From Roseovarius indicus (GTDB lineage: Bacteria; Pseudomonadota; Alphaproteobacteria; Rhodobacterales; Rhodobacteraceae), in contig NZ_CP031598.1 of assembly GCF_008728195.1 (NCBI RefSeq), positions 3,348,001 through 3,412,000 on the forward strand: a stretch of DNA of 64,000 bases. The letters run 5' to 3'. The notes beneath the pieces were generated by a model, which did not search any database, was not told the DNA's origin, and saw nothing but the letters and a program-made list of their open reading frames with translations. Below are positions 54,336 to 62,386 of the stretch, one piece after another. A program made the translations under genes and the position numbers. How positions within the stretch are numbered: the stretch's first letter is position 1; each line of letters starts with the position of its first letter.

Positions 54336-55778
54336 TCAGTCGTCCTCTTCTTCGCGCCGAAGCGCCCGGCCCGCCTTGCGCAGCGCGTCGACCACAAGGC
54401 TCACGCGGCTGCCCTTCGAGCCCTTGACCAGCACCACGTCACCCGCATCGACCAGCCGGTGCGCCCGCTCGGCCAGTTTCTCGGCACTCTTCACGTGATG
54501 GCCGCGCTGGTCTTCGGGCAGAGCCTCCCAAAGCGCCTTCATACGCGGGCCCACGCAATGCACCTCGTCTATATCGCGCATCTGCGGCAACTCCGCCAGC
54601 GCGGCGTGCAGCGCGATCTCACCCTCGCCCAGCTCCAGCATGTCGCCCAGGATGGCGATCCGCCGGCCCTTGGCGATGCGGCCGATATCATCCCGCGGCT
54701 GTGCGGCGACCAGCATGTCGAGCGAGGCCGCCATCGACGCGGGGTTGGCGTTGAAGGCATCGTCGATCAGGTCGATCGTCCACGTCTCGTCGCCACTGTC
54801 GAGCTGCAGCACGTCCCGCGTGCCGCGCCCCGACGGCGGATGCCAGCGTGCCAGATCGGTGATCGCCACGCCGCGGTCGGCGCCCACCTGCCAGACAGCG
54901 GCCAGCACGGCAAGGGCGTTCTCGGCAAAATGCCGCCCCGCCACGCCCACCTTGAAAACGACCGGCGTCCGCCAGATCCGTGCATGGCCCACGGTCACCC
55001 GCTCATGCACTTCGGTCTTCAGCAGGCGGTGATGGTTCCCCGGCGCCGTGCCGAACGTCACGATCTTCGCCGCATGACGCTCCGCCGCCTCGATCAGGAT
55101 CGGCGTCGTCGCCAGGTCGCCCTTCAGCACGGCCACCCCGCCCGGCTCCAGCCCCTCGAAGATCGTGGCCTTTTCCCGTGCGATCCCCTCGATCGACTCG
55201 AACGCCTCCAGGTGCGCCGGCGCCACCGTGGTGATCACCGCCACATGCGGCCGCGCCATCTTCGTCAGCGGCGCGATCTCGCCGGGGTGGTTCATGCCGA
55301 TCTCGATCACGGCGTATTTCGCATCCACCGGCAGCCGCGCCAGCGTCAGCGGCACGCCCCAGTGGTTGTTATAGCTCGCCTCGGCCGCATGGGTCTTGCC
55401 CTGCGACCCCAGCACATGCCGCAGCATCTCCTTGGTCGAGGTCTTGCCGACCGACCCGGTCACCGCCACGACCCGTGCCTTGGCCCTTTCCCGGCCCGCG
55501 CGCCCCAACGCCTCGAGCCCGGCCTGCACATCCTCCACGATCAGAAGCGGCGCATCCTCGGCCACGCCGTCCGGCACATGGGTGACCATCGCCGCCCCGG
55601 CACCGCCTTCCAGCGCCGCCTGCACGAAATCATGCCCGTCCCGCGCCGCCTTCAGCGCCACAAACATGTCCCCCGGCATCAACGTCCGCGTATCGATCGA
55701 AACGCCCGTCGCCCGCCAGTCCCCGATCGCCTGCCCGCCAGTGGCCTCGGCTGCCTCTGCCGCCGTCCACAGCGTCAT
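54336..55778 (-). CDS. murF: UDP-MurNAc-tripeptide-D-alanyl-D-alanine ligase MurF
   Basis: A 480-residue Mur ligase adding D-Ala-D-Ala. ATP loop VAVTGSVGKTSTKEML near residue 107, ASYNNHWGVPLTLAR near 134, and DAFNANPASMAASLDML near 339 are diagnostic. It overlaps murE by 4 bp (ATGA), so the genes are coupled. The C-terminus is acidic (REEEDD). Confidence 0.96.
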   Translation of the reverse strand: MTLWTAAEAAEATGGQAIGDWRATGVSIDTRTLMPGDMFVALKAARDGHDFVQAALEGGAGAAMVTHVPDGVAEDAPLLIVEDVQAGLEALGRAGRERAKARVVAVTGSVGKTSTKEMLRHVLGSQGKTHAAEASYNNHWGVPLTLARLPVDAKYAVIEIGMNHPGEIAPLTKMARPHVAVITTVAPAHLEAFESIEGIAREKATIFEGLEPGGVAVLKGDLATTPILIEAAERHAAKIVTFGTAPGNHHRLLKTEVHERVTVGHARIWRTPVVFKVGVAGRHFAENALAVLAAVWQVGADRGVAITDLARWHPPSGRGTRDVLQLDSGDETWTIDLIDDAFNANPASMAASLDMLVAAQPRDDIGRIAKGRRIAILGDMLELGEGEIALHAALAELPQMRDIDEVHCVGPRMKALWEALPEDQRGHHVKSAEKLAERAHRLVDAGDVVLVKGSKGSRVSLVVDALRKAGRALRREEEDD

Positions 55779-57256
55779 GCCAGCCCGCCGTCAAGCGCCG
55801 CCACGGCAACGCTGGCCTGCTCGCTGTCATCGAAGGGAAAGATGTTGTCGCCCACGATCTGGCCCGTCTCATGCCCCTTGCCGGTGATCAAGAGCGCATC
55901 CCCCGGCCCCAGCGCATCGACCCCGCGCAAAATCGCCTCGGCCCGGTCGCCCACTTCCAGCGCCTCGGGGCAGCCCAGCATCACCGCCGAGCGGATCGAC
56001 GCCGGGTCCTCGCTGCGCGGGTTGTCGTCGGTCACGATCACCAGGTCGGCATGTTCCGCCGCCGCCTGCCCCATCAGCGGGCGCTTGGTGCGATCCCGGT
56101 CGCCCCCCGCGCCCACGATCACCAAAAGCCGGCCCATCACATGCGGCCTGAGCGCCTTGATCGCCGTCTCCACGGCGCCCGGCGTATGGGCATAGTCCAC
56201 GAAAACCGACGCGCCGTTCACCCGCCGCGCGGCCAGCTGCATCCGCCCCCGCACGGTCTGCATCCGCGGCAACGTGTCGAACACCTGGTCCGGGTCGGCC
56301 CCCGCGCCAATCGCCAGTCCCGCGGCCAGAAGCACGTTCTCCGACTGGAACCCGCCGATCAGGCCCAGCTCCGCCTGCCCCACGCGGCCATGCCACTGGA
56401 ACCGCAGCACCTGCCCCGTCGGCGCGAAACTCCGCGCGATGATATGCAGATCGGCCCCGTCGCGTCGCCCGACGCTCAGCACTTCCTGCCCGCGCGAGCG
56501 CGCGATCGCCGCCATGTCCCGGCCCCGCTCGTCATCGACATTGATGACAGCCACGCCATCCTCAGACAAAACCCGCGTGAACAGCCCCGCCTTGGCCGAG
56601 AAATATTCGTCAAGATCAGCGTGATAGTCGAGGTGATCCTGCGTCAGGTTGGTAAACCCCGCCGCCGCGATCCTGACCCCGTCCAGCCGCCTCTGCGCCA
56701 GCCCGTGGCTCGACGCCTCCATCGCCGCATGGGTCACCCCCGCAGCCTCGCTCTCGGCCAGAACCCGGTGCAGGGTAATGGGCTCGGGCGTCGTATGCTT
56801 CAGCGGCACCTCATAGGCGCCCTCGACCCCGGTGGTACCGATGCTCACCGCCTCGAACCCCAGCGCCGTCCAGATCTGCCGCGTAAAGCTCGCCACGGAG
56901 GTCTTGCCGTTCGTTCCCGTGACGGCCACCACCGTCTCCGGCTGCGCCCCGAACCACAGCGCCGCGCAATAGGACAGCGCCTGCCGCGGGTCTTCCGTCA
57001 CGATCAGCGCGGCCTCGCTCTCGGCCAGTTCGGCCTCGGCGATCCGCGCGCCGTCGGCATCCGTCAGGATCGCCCCGGCGCCCATCCGCAGCGCGTACTG
57101 GATGAACTCGCCCCCATGCACCCGCGTGCCCGGCAGCGCGGCGAAGAGGAACCCCTCCCTCACCTCGCGACTGTCCACCGCAAGCCCGGTGATCTCGGCT
57201 TTCCTGCCGCCTTGCGCGGTCAGGCCAAGCTCTGCCAATGATTTCCGTCGACCCAC
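55775..57256 (-). CDS. murE: UDP-MurNAc-dipeptide meso-diaminopimelate ligase MurE, GTG start
   Basis: A 493-residue Mur ligase adding the third residue of the stem peptide. ATP loop AVTGTNGKTSVASFTRQI near residue 113, and DDNPRSEDP near 406, the motif that selects meso-diaminopimelate rather than lysine. GTG 57256 is chosen, with GAGG 8 nt upstream; no in-frame ATG lies near. It overlaps murF by 4 bp and follows ftsI by 31 bp. Confidence 0.95.
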   Translation of the reverse strand: MGRRKSLAELGLTAQGGRKAEITGLAVDSREVREGFLFAALPGTRVHGGEFIQYALRMGAGAILTDADGARIAEAELAESEAALIVTEDPRQALSYCAALWFGAQPETVVAVTGTNGKTSVASFTRQIWTALGFEAVSIGTTGVEGAYEVPLKHTTPEPITLHRVLAESEAAGVTHAAMEASSHGLAQRRLDGVRIAAAGFTNLTQDHLDYHADLDEYFSAKAGLFTRVLSEDGVAVINVDDERGRDMAAIARSRGQEVLSVGRRDGADLHIIARSFAPTGQVLRFQWHGRVGQAELGLIGGFQSENVLLAAGLAIGAGADPDQVFDTLPRMQTVRGRMQLAARRVNGASVFVDYAHTPGAVETAIKALRPHVMGRLLVIVGAGGDRDRTKRPLMGQAAAEHADLVIVTDDNPRSEDPASIRSAVMLGCPEALEVGDRAEAILRGVDALGPGDALLITGKGHETGQIVGDNIFPFDDSEQASVAVAALDGGLA

Positions 57257-57287
57257 CGCATTCGCCTCGTGATATCGCCCGTTCGGA

Positions 57288-59072
57288 CTAGTTCGATGTC
57301 AGCGTTATACCAGCCAACTGTCCGGGTTCAATCTCGGGTCTCAGACCCAGCAAAGGCGCGACGCGACGTATGATCTCGGCGGCCACCGGCACGGCGGTCC
57401 AGCCGGCGGTGCGGCGCGGAATGTCGCCCGAGGTTTCCACCGGCTCGTCCAGCGACACGACCAGCACGTATTTCGGATCATGCGCGGGAAACGCGCTGGC
57501 GAACGTGGCGATCACCTTGTCCTCGTAATAGCCCCGGCCGTTCTCCTTCGGCTTGTCGGCCGTCCCGGTCTTGCCGGCCACCGCATAGCCCGGCACCTCG
57601 CCCAGCGACGCGGTGCCCTCGCTCACCACCTTCCGCAGCATCGCCATCGACTTGGCGGCGGTCTGCTCCGACATCACCTCGGCCCCCAGCTGCCCCTTCG
57701 GCTGGCGCAACAGCGTCGGCGTCACCTTGTGCCCGCCATTGGCGATCGTCGCATAGGCCGAGGCCAGGTGCAGCGGGCTTGCCGAAAGCCCGTGCCCATA
57801 GGAAATCGTCATCGTTGAAAGCTCCGACCATTTCGGCGGCAACAGCGGCTTCGCGCCCGCCGCCTCGACCAGCTCGACCCCGGTCGGCTCGAAGAAACCC
57901 AGCGATTTCAGGAACTCCTGCTGCCGCTCCGCCCCGATCATCTGCGCCACCCGTGCGGTGCCGATATTCGACGACTTCACGATCACCTTGGTCGCCGACA
58001 ACTGCGAGCCGTAGTCGTGGAAATCCCGGATCCGGAACTTGCCCCATGTCAGCGGGCCGCGCGTGTCGACCATGGTCTCCGGGGTCACCAGCCGCAGCTC
58101 CAGCGCCTGTGCCATCGCGAAGATCTTGAAGGTCGAGCCCAGCTCGTAGAGCCCCTGCACCGCCCGGTTGAACAGCGGGCTGTCCGACGCGTTGCCCTTG
58201 GTCGGCGGGCGCGGCCGGTCATTTGGGTCGAAATCCGGCAGCGACGCCAGCGAGATCAGCTCGCCCGTCTGCACATCCATCAGCACCGCGGCGGCACCCT
58301 TGGCATTCATCAGGCTCATGCCGCCATACAGAACCCGCTCGATCGCCGCCTGCACCGACAGGTCCAGCGACAGCGTCAGCGGCTCATGCCCCTTTGCCGG
58401 ATCCCGCAGGCGTTCATCGTAGAACTTCTCGATCCCGGCCACGCCAATCACCTCGGCCGCATAGACCCCCTCACGCCCGAAACTCGCCCCGCCCAGCACA
58501 TGCGCGGCCAGCTTGCCATTGGGATAAAGCCGCATCTCGCGCGGACCGAACAACAGGCCCGGCTCGCCGATATCATGCACCGCCTGTTTCTGCTCGGGGC
58601 TCAGTTTCTTCTTGATCCACAGGAACTTGCGCTTACCACTGAAATCCTTCACCAGCCGCGCATGATCGAGATCGGGGAAAATCTTCACCAGCTCGTCGGC
58701 GGCGCGCACCGGCTCGATCATCTGCTGCGGCTGGGCATAAAGGCTGTGCGTCTCGAAATTGGTGGCGAGGATCCGGCCCTTCCGGTCGACGATATCCGCC
58801 CGCTGCGCCAGGATATCGGCGCCCGCCACGCTGGTGCGCGGCTCGCTCGGCTCGGTATTGGCCAGAACCCCCATCCGCCCGCCGATCACGGTGAAGGCAC
58901 ACAGGAAGAACAGCCCCAGCACCAGAAGCCGCCCCTCGGCCCGGGTCCGCGCCTTGTCGCGCATCTCCTCGTGCCGGGCACGGATGTTCTCGCGTTCGAT
59001 CGCGTCGGGGTTCTCGCCCCGGGCGCGGGCCGGAAGGATACGCGCCAGCGGGCGCAGCGGCGTGCGGATCAT
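57288..59072 (-). CDS. ftsI: Septal peptidoglycan transpeptidase FtsI (PBP3)
   Basis: A 594-residue class B penicillin-binding protein. It has a cytoplasmic Arg-rich tail, one membrane helix (about 47-66), a pedestal domain, then the transpeptidase with nucleophile STFKIFAM (Ser near 311), SSN near 361 and KTGTADK near 500. It cross-links septal peptidoglycan with FtsW. It overlaps ftsL by 4 bp. Confidence 0.96.
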   Translation of the reverse strand: MIRTPLRPLARILPARARGENPDAIERENIRARHEEMRDKARTRAEGRLLVLGLFFLCAFTVIGGRMGVLANTEPSEPRTSVAGADILAQRADIVDRKGRILATNFETHSLYAQPQQMIEPVRAADELVKIFPDLDHARLVKDFSGKRKFLWIKKKLSPEQKQAVHDIGEPGLLFGPREMRLYPNGKLAAHVLGGASFGREGVYAAEVIGVAGIEKFYDERLRDPAKGHEPLTLSLDLSVQAAIERVLYGGMSLMNAKGAAAVLMDVQTGELISLASLPDFDPNDRPRPPTKGNASDSPLFNRAVQGLYELGSTFKIFAMAQALELRLVTPETMVDTRGPLTWGKFRIRDFHDYGSQLSATKVIVKSSNIGTARVAQMIGAERQQEFLKSLGFFEPTGVELVEAAGAKPLLPPKWSELSTMTISYGHGLSASPLHLASAYATIANGGHKVTPTLLRQPKGQLGAEVMSEQTAAKSMAMLRKVVSEGTASLGEVPGYAVAGKTGTADKPKENGRGYYEDKVIATFASAFPAHDPKYVLVVSLDEPVETSGDIPRRTAGWTAVPVAAEIIRRVAPLLGLRPEIEPGQLAGITLTSN

Positions 59073-59413
59073 TGCCCCACCTCCATGTTCATCACGTCCA
59101 CCGGGTTGGTGATCGGCAGCGGATCACGCTTGGGAAACGACACCTGGTCGATCTTGCCGAACTGGTACGGCTGCAGCGGCAAAAGCCCCAGCCGGTCGAA
59201 ATTGATATCCGCCAGGTCGCGCAGCCGCTGCGGCCGGTTGAGATAGGCCCACTCGGCCCGCAGCATCCGAAGCCGCTGCCGCTCCTCGCCGATCCGAAGC
59301 TGCAGGCGCTCGGCCCGCGCCTGCGCCTCCTGCGTGGTGTAATTCTCGTGATAGGCCCAGAAGGCCAGACCGATGACCGACAATGCGGTGAGCACGTAGA
59401 ACAGACTGCGCAT
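59069..59413 (-). CDS. ftsL: Cell-division protein FtsL
   Basis: A 114-residue bitopic protein: membrane helix at about 3-19 (LFYVLTALSVIGLAFWAY), then a periplasmic coiled coil (TTQEAQARAERLQLRIGEERQRLRMLRAEWAYL) and NRPQRLRDLAD. FtsL is poorly conserved; the call rests on position between rsmH and ftsI and on topology. Its ATG overlaps the rsmH stop by 1 nt. Confidence 0.9.
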   Translation of the reverse strand: MRSLFYVLTALSVIGLAFWAYHENYTTQEAQARAERLQLRIGEERQRLRMLRAEWAYLNRPQRLRDLADINFDRLGLLPLQPYQFGKIDQVSFPKRDPLPITNPVDVMNMEVGQ

Positions 59414-60396
59414 CAGAATCCCCTCTTGAGTTGCGGCATGCCAAGCGCGGCACGGTCGGCCGGCACAGGCCTTGCCCCGGTCCGCACCGCCACCCGCAGC
59501 TTGGCGCTGCGGGCACGCGGGTTGCGGGCCAGCTCGTCCTTGTCCGGACCGATCGCCTTGCGATGCCCGATGGTGAATTGCGGTTCGCGTTCGGCCTCGG
59601 CCGGCGCGTGGCGGCTGCCCCCGCCCCCGGTATCCGACTTGATCTGCAAAAACCGTTTCACGATCCGGTCCTCGATCGAATGAAAACTCACGACGGCCAA
59701 CTGCCCACCGGGGCGCAGCACGCGCTCGGCGGCCTCCAGCCCCTCGACCAACTCGGCATACTCGTCGTTCACGGCAATCCTCAGTGCCTGGAAGCTCCGC
59801 GTCGCCGGATGCGCCTGCCCCGGCTTGGGCCGCGGCAGGCTCCGCTCGCAGATCTCGGCCAGCGCGGCCGTGGTCGTGATCGGCTCCACCTCGCGTGCCT
59901 TGACGATCGCCCTGGCAATCCTTCGGCTGGCCCGCTCCTCGCCGTAAAGAAACAGGATATCGGCCAGCGCCGCTTCTTCGGAATTGTTCACCAGGTCGGC
60001 CGCGCTCGGCCCCTCCTGGCTCATCCGCATGTCGAGCGGGCCGTCCTTCATGAAGGAAAACCCCCGCTCGGCCCGGTCAAGCTGCATCGAGGACACGCCC
60101 AGATCCAGCACAACGCCATCCACGGCCTCCGCGGCCTCGTCCATATGCGAAAACGTGCTCTGCACCAGCTTCACCCGCTCGCCATACGCCCCGGCCCATT
60201 CCTGCGCGATCTCCAGCGCCAGCGGATCCCGGTCGATGCCGATCACCGTCTCCGCCCCGGCCTCCAGCAACCGCCGCGTATACCCGCCCGCGCCCAGCGT
60301 GCCGTCGATCCACACGCCCTCGACCGGGGCAACCGCCCGCAGCAAAGGCTCGATAAGAACAGGAACATGGGGACCTTCGGTGGCAGCCTGTCCCAT
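59413..60396 (-). CDS. rsmH: 16S rRNA (cytosine1402-N4)-methyltransferase RsmH
   Basis: A 327-residue SAM-dependent methyltransferase (formerly MraW). [13 protein letters not shown] near residue 9, the SAM site [20 protein letters not shown] near 28-47, [13 protein letters not shown] near 96, and [12 protein letters not shown] near 256 are diagnostic. It modifies the ribosomal P site. It lies 3 bp after mraZ, the usual first pair of the dcw cluster. Confidence 0.97.
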   Translation of the reverse strand: MGQAATEGPHVPVLIEPLLRAVAPVEGVWIDGTLGAGGYTRRLLEAGAETVIGIDRDPLALEIAQEWAGAYGERVKLVQSTFSHMDEAAEAVDGVVLDLGVSSMQLDRAERGFSFMKDGPLDMRMSQEGPSAADLVNNSEEAALADILFLYGEERASRRIARAIVKAREVEPITTTAALAEICERSLPRPKPGQAHPATRSFQALRIAVNDEYAELVEGLEAAERVLRPGGQLAVVSFHSIEDRIVKRFLQIKSDTGGGGSRHAPAEAEREPQFTIGHRKAIGPDKDELARNPRARSAKLRVAVRTGARPVPADRAALGMPQLKRGF

Positions 60397-60399
60397 CGC

Positions 60400-60903
60400 T
60401 CAACCCTCGCCTGGCGGGTTGATCATCGACAGCGGGTCGAAATCGTCCGGCAGCTCTTCCAGCCACGCCTCGGTCTCGGCCGATTCCATCTCTTCGTAGG
60501 TGTCGGCATTCCAGATCTCGAAATAGTCGCCCATCGCGACCATCGTGGCCTCACTCTCCAGCCCGATCTGCTGACGCAGCCGTTGGGGAAGAACGATACG
60601 CCCATCCTTGTCGATCTCGGTTTTCCACGCCTTGGCGAGAATGAGCCGCGAGGCACGCTTCCGCTCGACCGAGCCGCGCGGCAAGCGGTTGATCCCGGCC
60701 TCGATCTCGGCCATCGCCTCGACCGTATACGCGTGCAGGCAATGCTTGAGATGCGGCCCGTGCAACACGACCAGCCGGATCAGCGGATTTTCGGGATATC
60801 GGGCATCACCCTCGGCGAGCACAGAGCGAAAATCAGCAGGGATCGACATCCGACCCTTGCTGTCAACCTTCTGGTTGAACTCGCCCAGGAAACTCGAAAC
60901 CAC
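60400..60903 (-). CDS. mraZ: Transcriptional regulator MraZ, GTG start
   Basis: A 167-residue MraZ, first gene of the dcw cluster. Two AbrB-like SpoVT domains are visible: FLGEFNQKVDSKGRMSIPADFR (5-26) and KTEIDKDGRIVLPQRLRQQIGL (about 91-112). MraZ is a ring-forming DNA-binding repressor of its own cluster that recognises TGGG-type direct repeats about 10 bp apart. Such an array lies about 440-540 bp upstream. The start is GTG 60903, with AAGGAG 10 nt upstream. Confidence 0.94.
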   Translation of the reverse strand: MVSSFLGEFNQKVDSKGRMSIPADFRSVLAEGDARYPENPLIRLVVLHGPHLKHCLHAYTVEAMAEIEAGINRLPRGSVERKRASRLILAKAWKTEIDKDGRIVLPQRLRQQIGLESEATMVAMGDYFEIWNADTYEEMESAETEAWLEELPDDFDPLSMINPPGEG

Positions 60904-60942
60904 GGGCCTGCCTCTCCTTCACCCCCTGCGTCGCCATAACCC

Positions 60943-60989
60943 CAAAAACGAAACGGCGGATTGAGCTGCTGCCAGTGCCCAATCCGCCG
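60943..60989 (-). terminator. Intrinsic terminator in the mraZ leader
   Basis: On the minus strand CGGCGGATTG (60989-60980) pairs with CAATCCGCCG (60963-60954) around a 16-nt loop, followed by TTTCGTTTTT. It ends about 40 nt before the mraZ start codon, so it would stop most transcripts before the operon. Confidence 0.8.
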
Positions 60990-61211
60990 CCCTCGTCCCG
61001 CTGAGCGGGTGTCCGACTGCGCGCGCCACCTGGGGGGATGTCTGCTCGCCCGCGCGCCGGATCTCTTGGTTCGATGAAAGCGGGTGCCTGTATGAAACCT
61101 GACTTGGGAGTTTTGTTTCGGGGTCTTTGTTGCGCCCCTTGATCCCGTCCTCATCGTGATTAAAGGGATGCCATGGGAATTCATGGAAAGCAATAACTTT
61201 TTCCGGGAACT
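60944..61211 (-). ncRNA. Probable UpsM-like small RNA / attenuated mraZ leader
   Basis: A transcript from the promoter at 61218-61246 would start near 61211 and end at the terminator near 60944, about 270 nt, just upstream of mraZ. In Rhodobacter sphaeroides the abundant sRNA UpsM (about 200 nt, as I recall) arises in this way by premature termination in the mraZ 5' UTR. The leader here also has a small hairpin, CCCGC-TGA-GCGGG, at 60997-61009. The assignment is by position and architecture, not sequence alignment; ends are approximate. Confidence 0.6.
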
Positions 61212-61217
61212 GACTAC

Positions 61218-61246
61218 ATTATATTGATTTCGACCCCCTGTGAAAA
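61218..61246 (-). promoter_or_regulatory. Sigma-70-like promoter upstream of mraZ
   Basis: -35 TTTTCA (61246-61241), 17-bp spacer, consensus -10 TATAAT (61223-61218). It is the best housekeeping promoter in the window and is placed to drive the mraZ leader and the dcw operon. Confidence 0.72.
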
Positions 61247-61340
61247 CAAGATAATGTGCCAATTTCGGGCCACTTCACCCCTTCCCTAGATATCTCACCT
61301 CAAATCAACACAATATCTTGTGATCTTGAAGCCTGGGCCA

Positions 61341-61440
61341 GAATTCCCGTGATTTCCCAAAATTTTTTGCAGATCCCTGCCGATCCCACCTGAATCCTGC
61401 CAGAATCCCAAAGAATCGGCCAGGAATCGCTTCAGTCCCA
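61341..61440. promoter_or_regulatory. Helically phased array of TCCC/GAATC boxes upstream of the dcw promoter
   Basis: On the plus strand, boxes of the type GA(A)TCCC or TTCCC have their T at 61345, 61355, 61374, 61384, 61395, 61406, 61416, 61427 and 61436. The steps are 10, 19, 10, 11, 11, 10, 11 and 9 bp. Read in the mraZ direction these are GGGA/TGGGA boxes, the recognition type of MraZ. Four of them contain GAATC (61392, 61403, 61413, 61424), that is GANTC, the CcrM methylation site. Confidence 0.65.
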
Positions 61441-61523
61441 TATGTGATTCGGCAGAAAGATGCGCAATGTCCCGTGTTTTCCCACGGATGGCCTCGGGCA
61501 CCCCGCGGGTGCCACCGGGCCGG

Positions 61524-61559
61524 GAAAAAGACCGCAAGGCAAAGCGCCTCACCGCGGTC
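61524..61559 (-). terminator. Intrinsic terminator of the sulfotransferase gene
   Basis: On the minus strand GACCGC (61559-61554) pairs with GCGGTC (61535-61530), with an inner AGGC/GCCT stem, followed by TTTTT. It lies about 45 bp past the sulfotransferase stop. Confidence 0.78.
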
Positions 61560-61603
61560 GAGCCGGGCAACTCCTCAAACCATAGCGTGAACGCCGCGCC
61601 GCG

Positions 61604-62266
61604 TCAGCCCCGTTCGTAGGTCTCGCGCACGTAATCGTAGACTTCGTATTCCAGCGCGTGAATGCCCCGGAACCTGTCCTTCAGCCAGGTCGGAATCTCC
61701 TCCTCCCGCGGCTCGGCGTTGACATGGGGCACCTGCCCCGGGTCGAACGGCACCCCGAGCCGGTCGCTGATCCGTGCCAGAGATGCCTGAAGCTGCTCGA
61801 CGATACCGATCTCGACGAACCGGCTCTCGATGACATCCCTGAAATTCTCCCGGGTCAGCGGCTCGGGAAAGAAGTTGTGAAAATTCGTTTCCTCGCCCTG
61901 CAGGAATTCCTCGAGCGTCCCGATCGACTTGAAGTGGCTGTAGTTCTTCCAGCTCTGCCGCCGCTTCGCGAAGAAATACAGCGACAGGTGCCGCTCCCAC
62001 GGGTCTCTCAGAATGGTGACGAACTGGTCGATCTGCGGGTAATGCTCCCACGCCGCCAGGTTCCGCCCACCGTTGAAATGCCCGTAAAGCACCAGCGGAT
62101 GCTCGGGCGAATGCAACGCCTCAACATCGTGCCGCTCGGGCGGCTGGCCGTAATGGTGGCGCAGGTTGTCGCCGAACCACCCCTCGAACACGGCCCGCAC
62201 CGAGGTACCCGCCGTCTTGGGGATATGCGTGAAGATCAGCGGTTTCCCGCGGTCGTACTCGATCAA
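61604..62266 (-). CDS. Sulfotransferase family protein, TTG start
   Basis: A protein of about 220 residues of the sulfotransferase family 2 type. The PAPS 5'-phosphosulfate loop FTHIPKTAGTSVRAVFE lies near residue 12 and the 3'-phosphate motif ILRDPWERHLSLY near 83. Such enzymes transfer sulfate from PAPS to polysaccharides or other acceptors; the acceptor is unknown. No ATG fits: TTG 62266 with AGAGGGCAGGGG before it is used here, and TTG 62284 is an alternative. It ends with its own terminator and is not part of the dcw operon. Confidence 0.78.
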   Translation of the reverse strand: MIEYDRGKPLIFTHIPKTAGTSVRAVFEGWFGDNLRHHYGQPPERHDVEALHSPEHPLVLYGHFNGGRNLAAWEHYPQIDQFVTILRDPWERHLSLYFFAKRRQSWKNYSHFKSIGTLEEFLQGEETNFHNFFPEPLTRENFRDVIESRFVEIGIVEQLQASLARISDRLGVPFDPGQVPHVNAEPREEEIPTWLKDRFRGIHALEYEVYDYVRETYERG

Positions 62267-62332
62267 GCCCCTGCCCTCTGCCAAAACATCGCCCGGGCCC
62301 CATCCCCTACGTCACCGGCCCTGAAATGGAAA

Positions 62333-62359
62333 GCGGGCCGCGCATGCCACGCGGCCCGC
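62333..62359 (-). terminator. Terminator of acuI
   Basis: GCGGGCCGCG (62333-62342) pairs perfectly with CGCGGCCCGC (62350-62359) around a 7-nt loop. A short T-rich stretch follows on the minus strand, 28 bp past the acuI stop. Confidence 0.75.
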
Positions 62360-62386
62360 CATCCGATCCCGGTGTAAATCGCCGGC

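Larger units (their letters stand above)
60904..61603. other. 700-bp non-coding stretch between mraZ and the sulfotransferase gene
   Basis: No convincing gene lies here. From right to left it holds a sulfotransferase terminator (61524-61559), a phased box array (61341-61440), a promoter (61218-61246), and a structured leader ending in a terminator (60943-60989). The part around 61140-61440 is noticeably richer in A and T than the flanking genes. Confidence 0.8.

Noticed and set aside
52971-56195. A 1074-residue plus-strand open frame
   Set aside because: It lies entirely antisense to murD, mraY, murF and murE, with Arg/His/Pro/Gln-rich composition typical of an antisense frame in high-GC DNA.
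60904-61250. RNase P RNA (rnpB) in the mraZ upstream region
   Set aside because: I looked for the conserved GAGGAAAGTCCGGGC core on both strands and did not see it.
61295-61570. A 91-residue minus-strand frame across the phased box array
   Set aside because: It has no ribosome site and a composition unlike neighbouring genes, and it spans a terminator and the repeat array; the phased boxes explain its sequence better.
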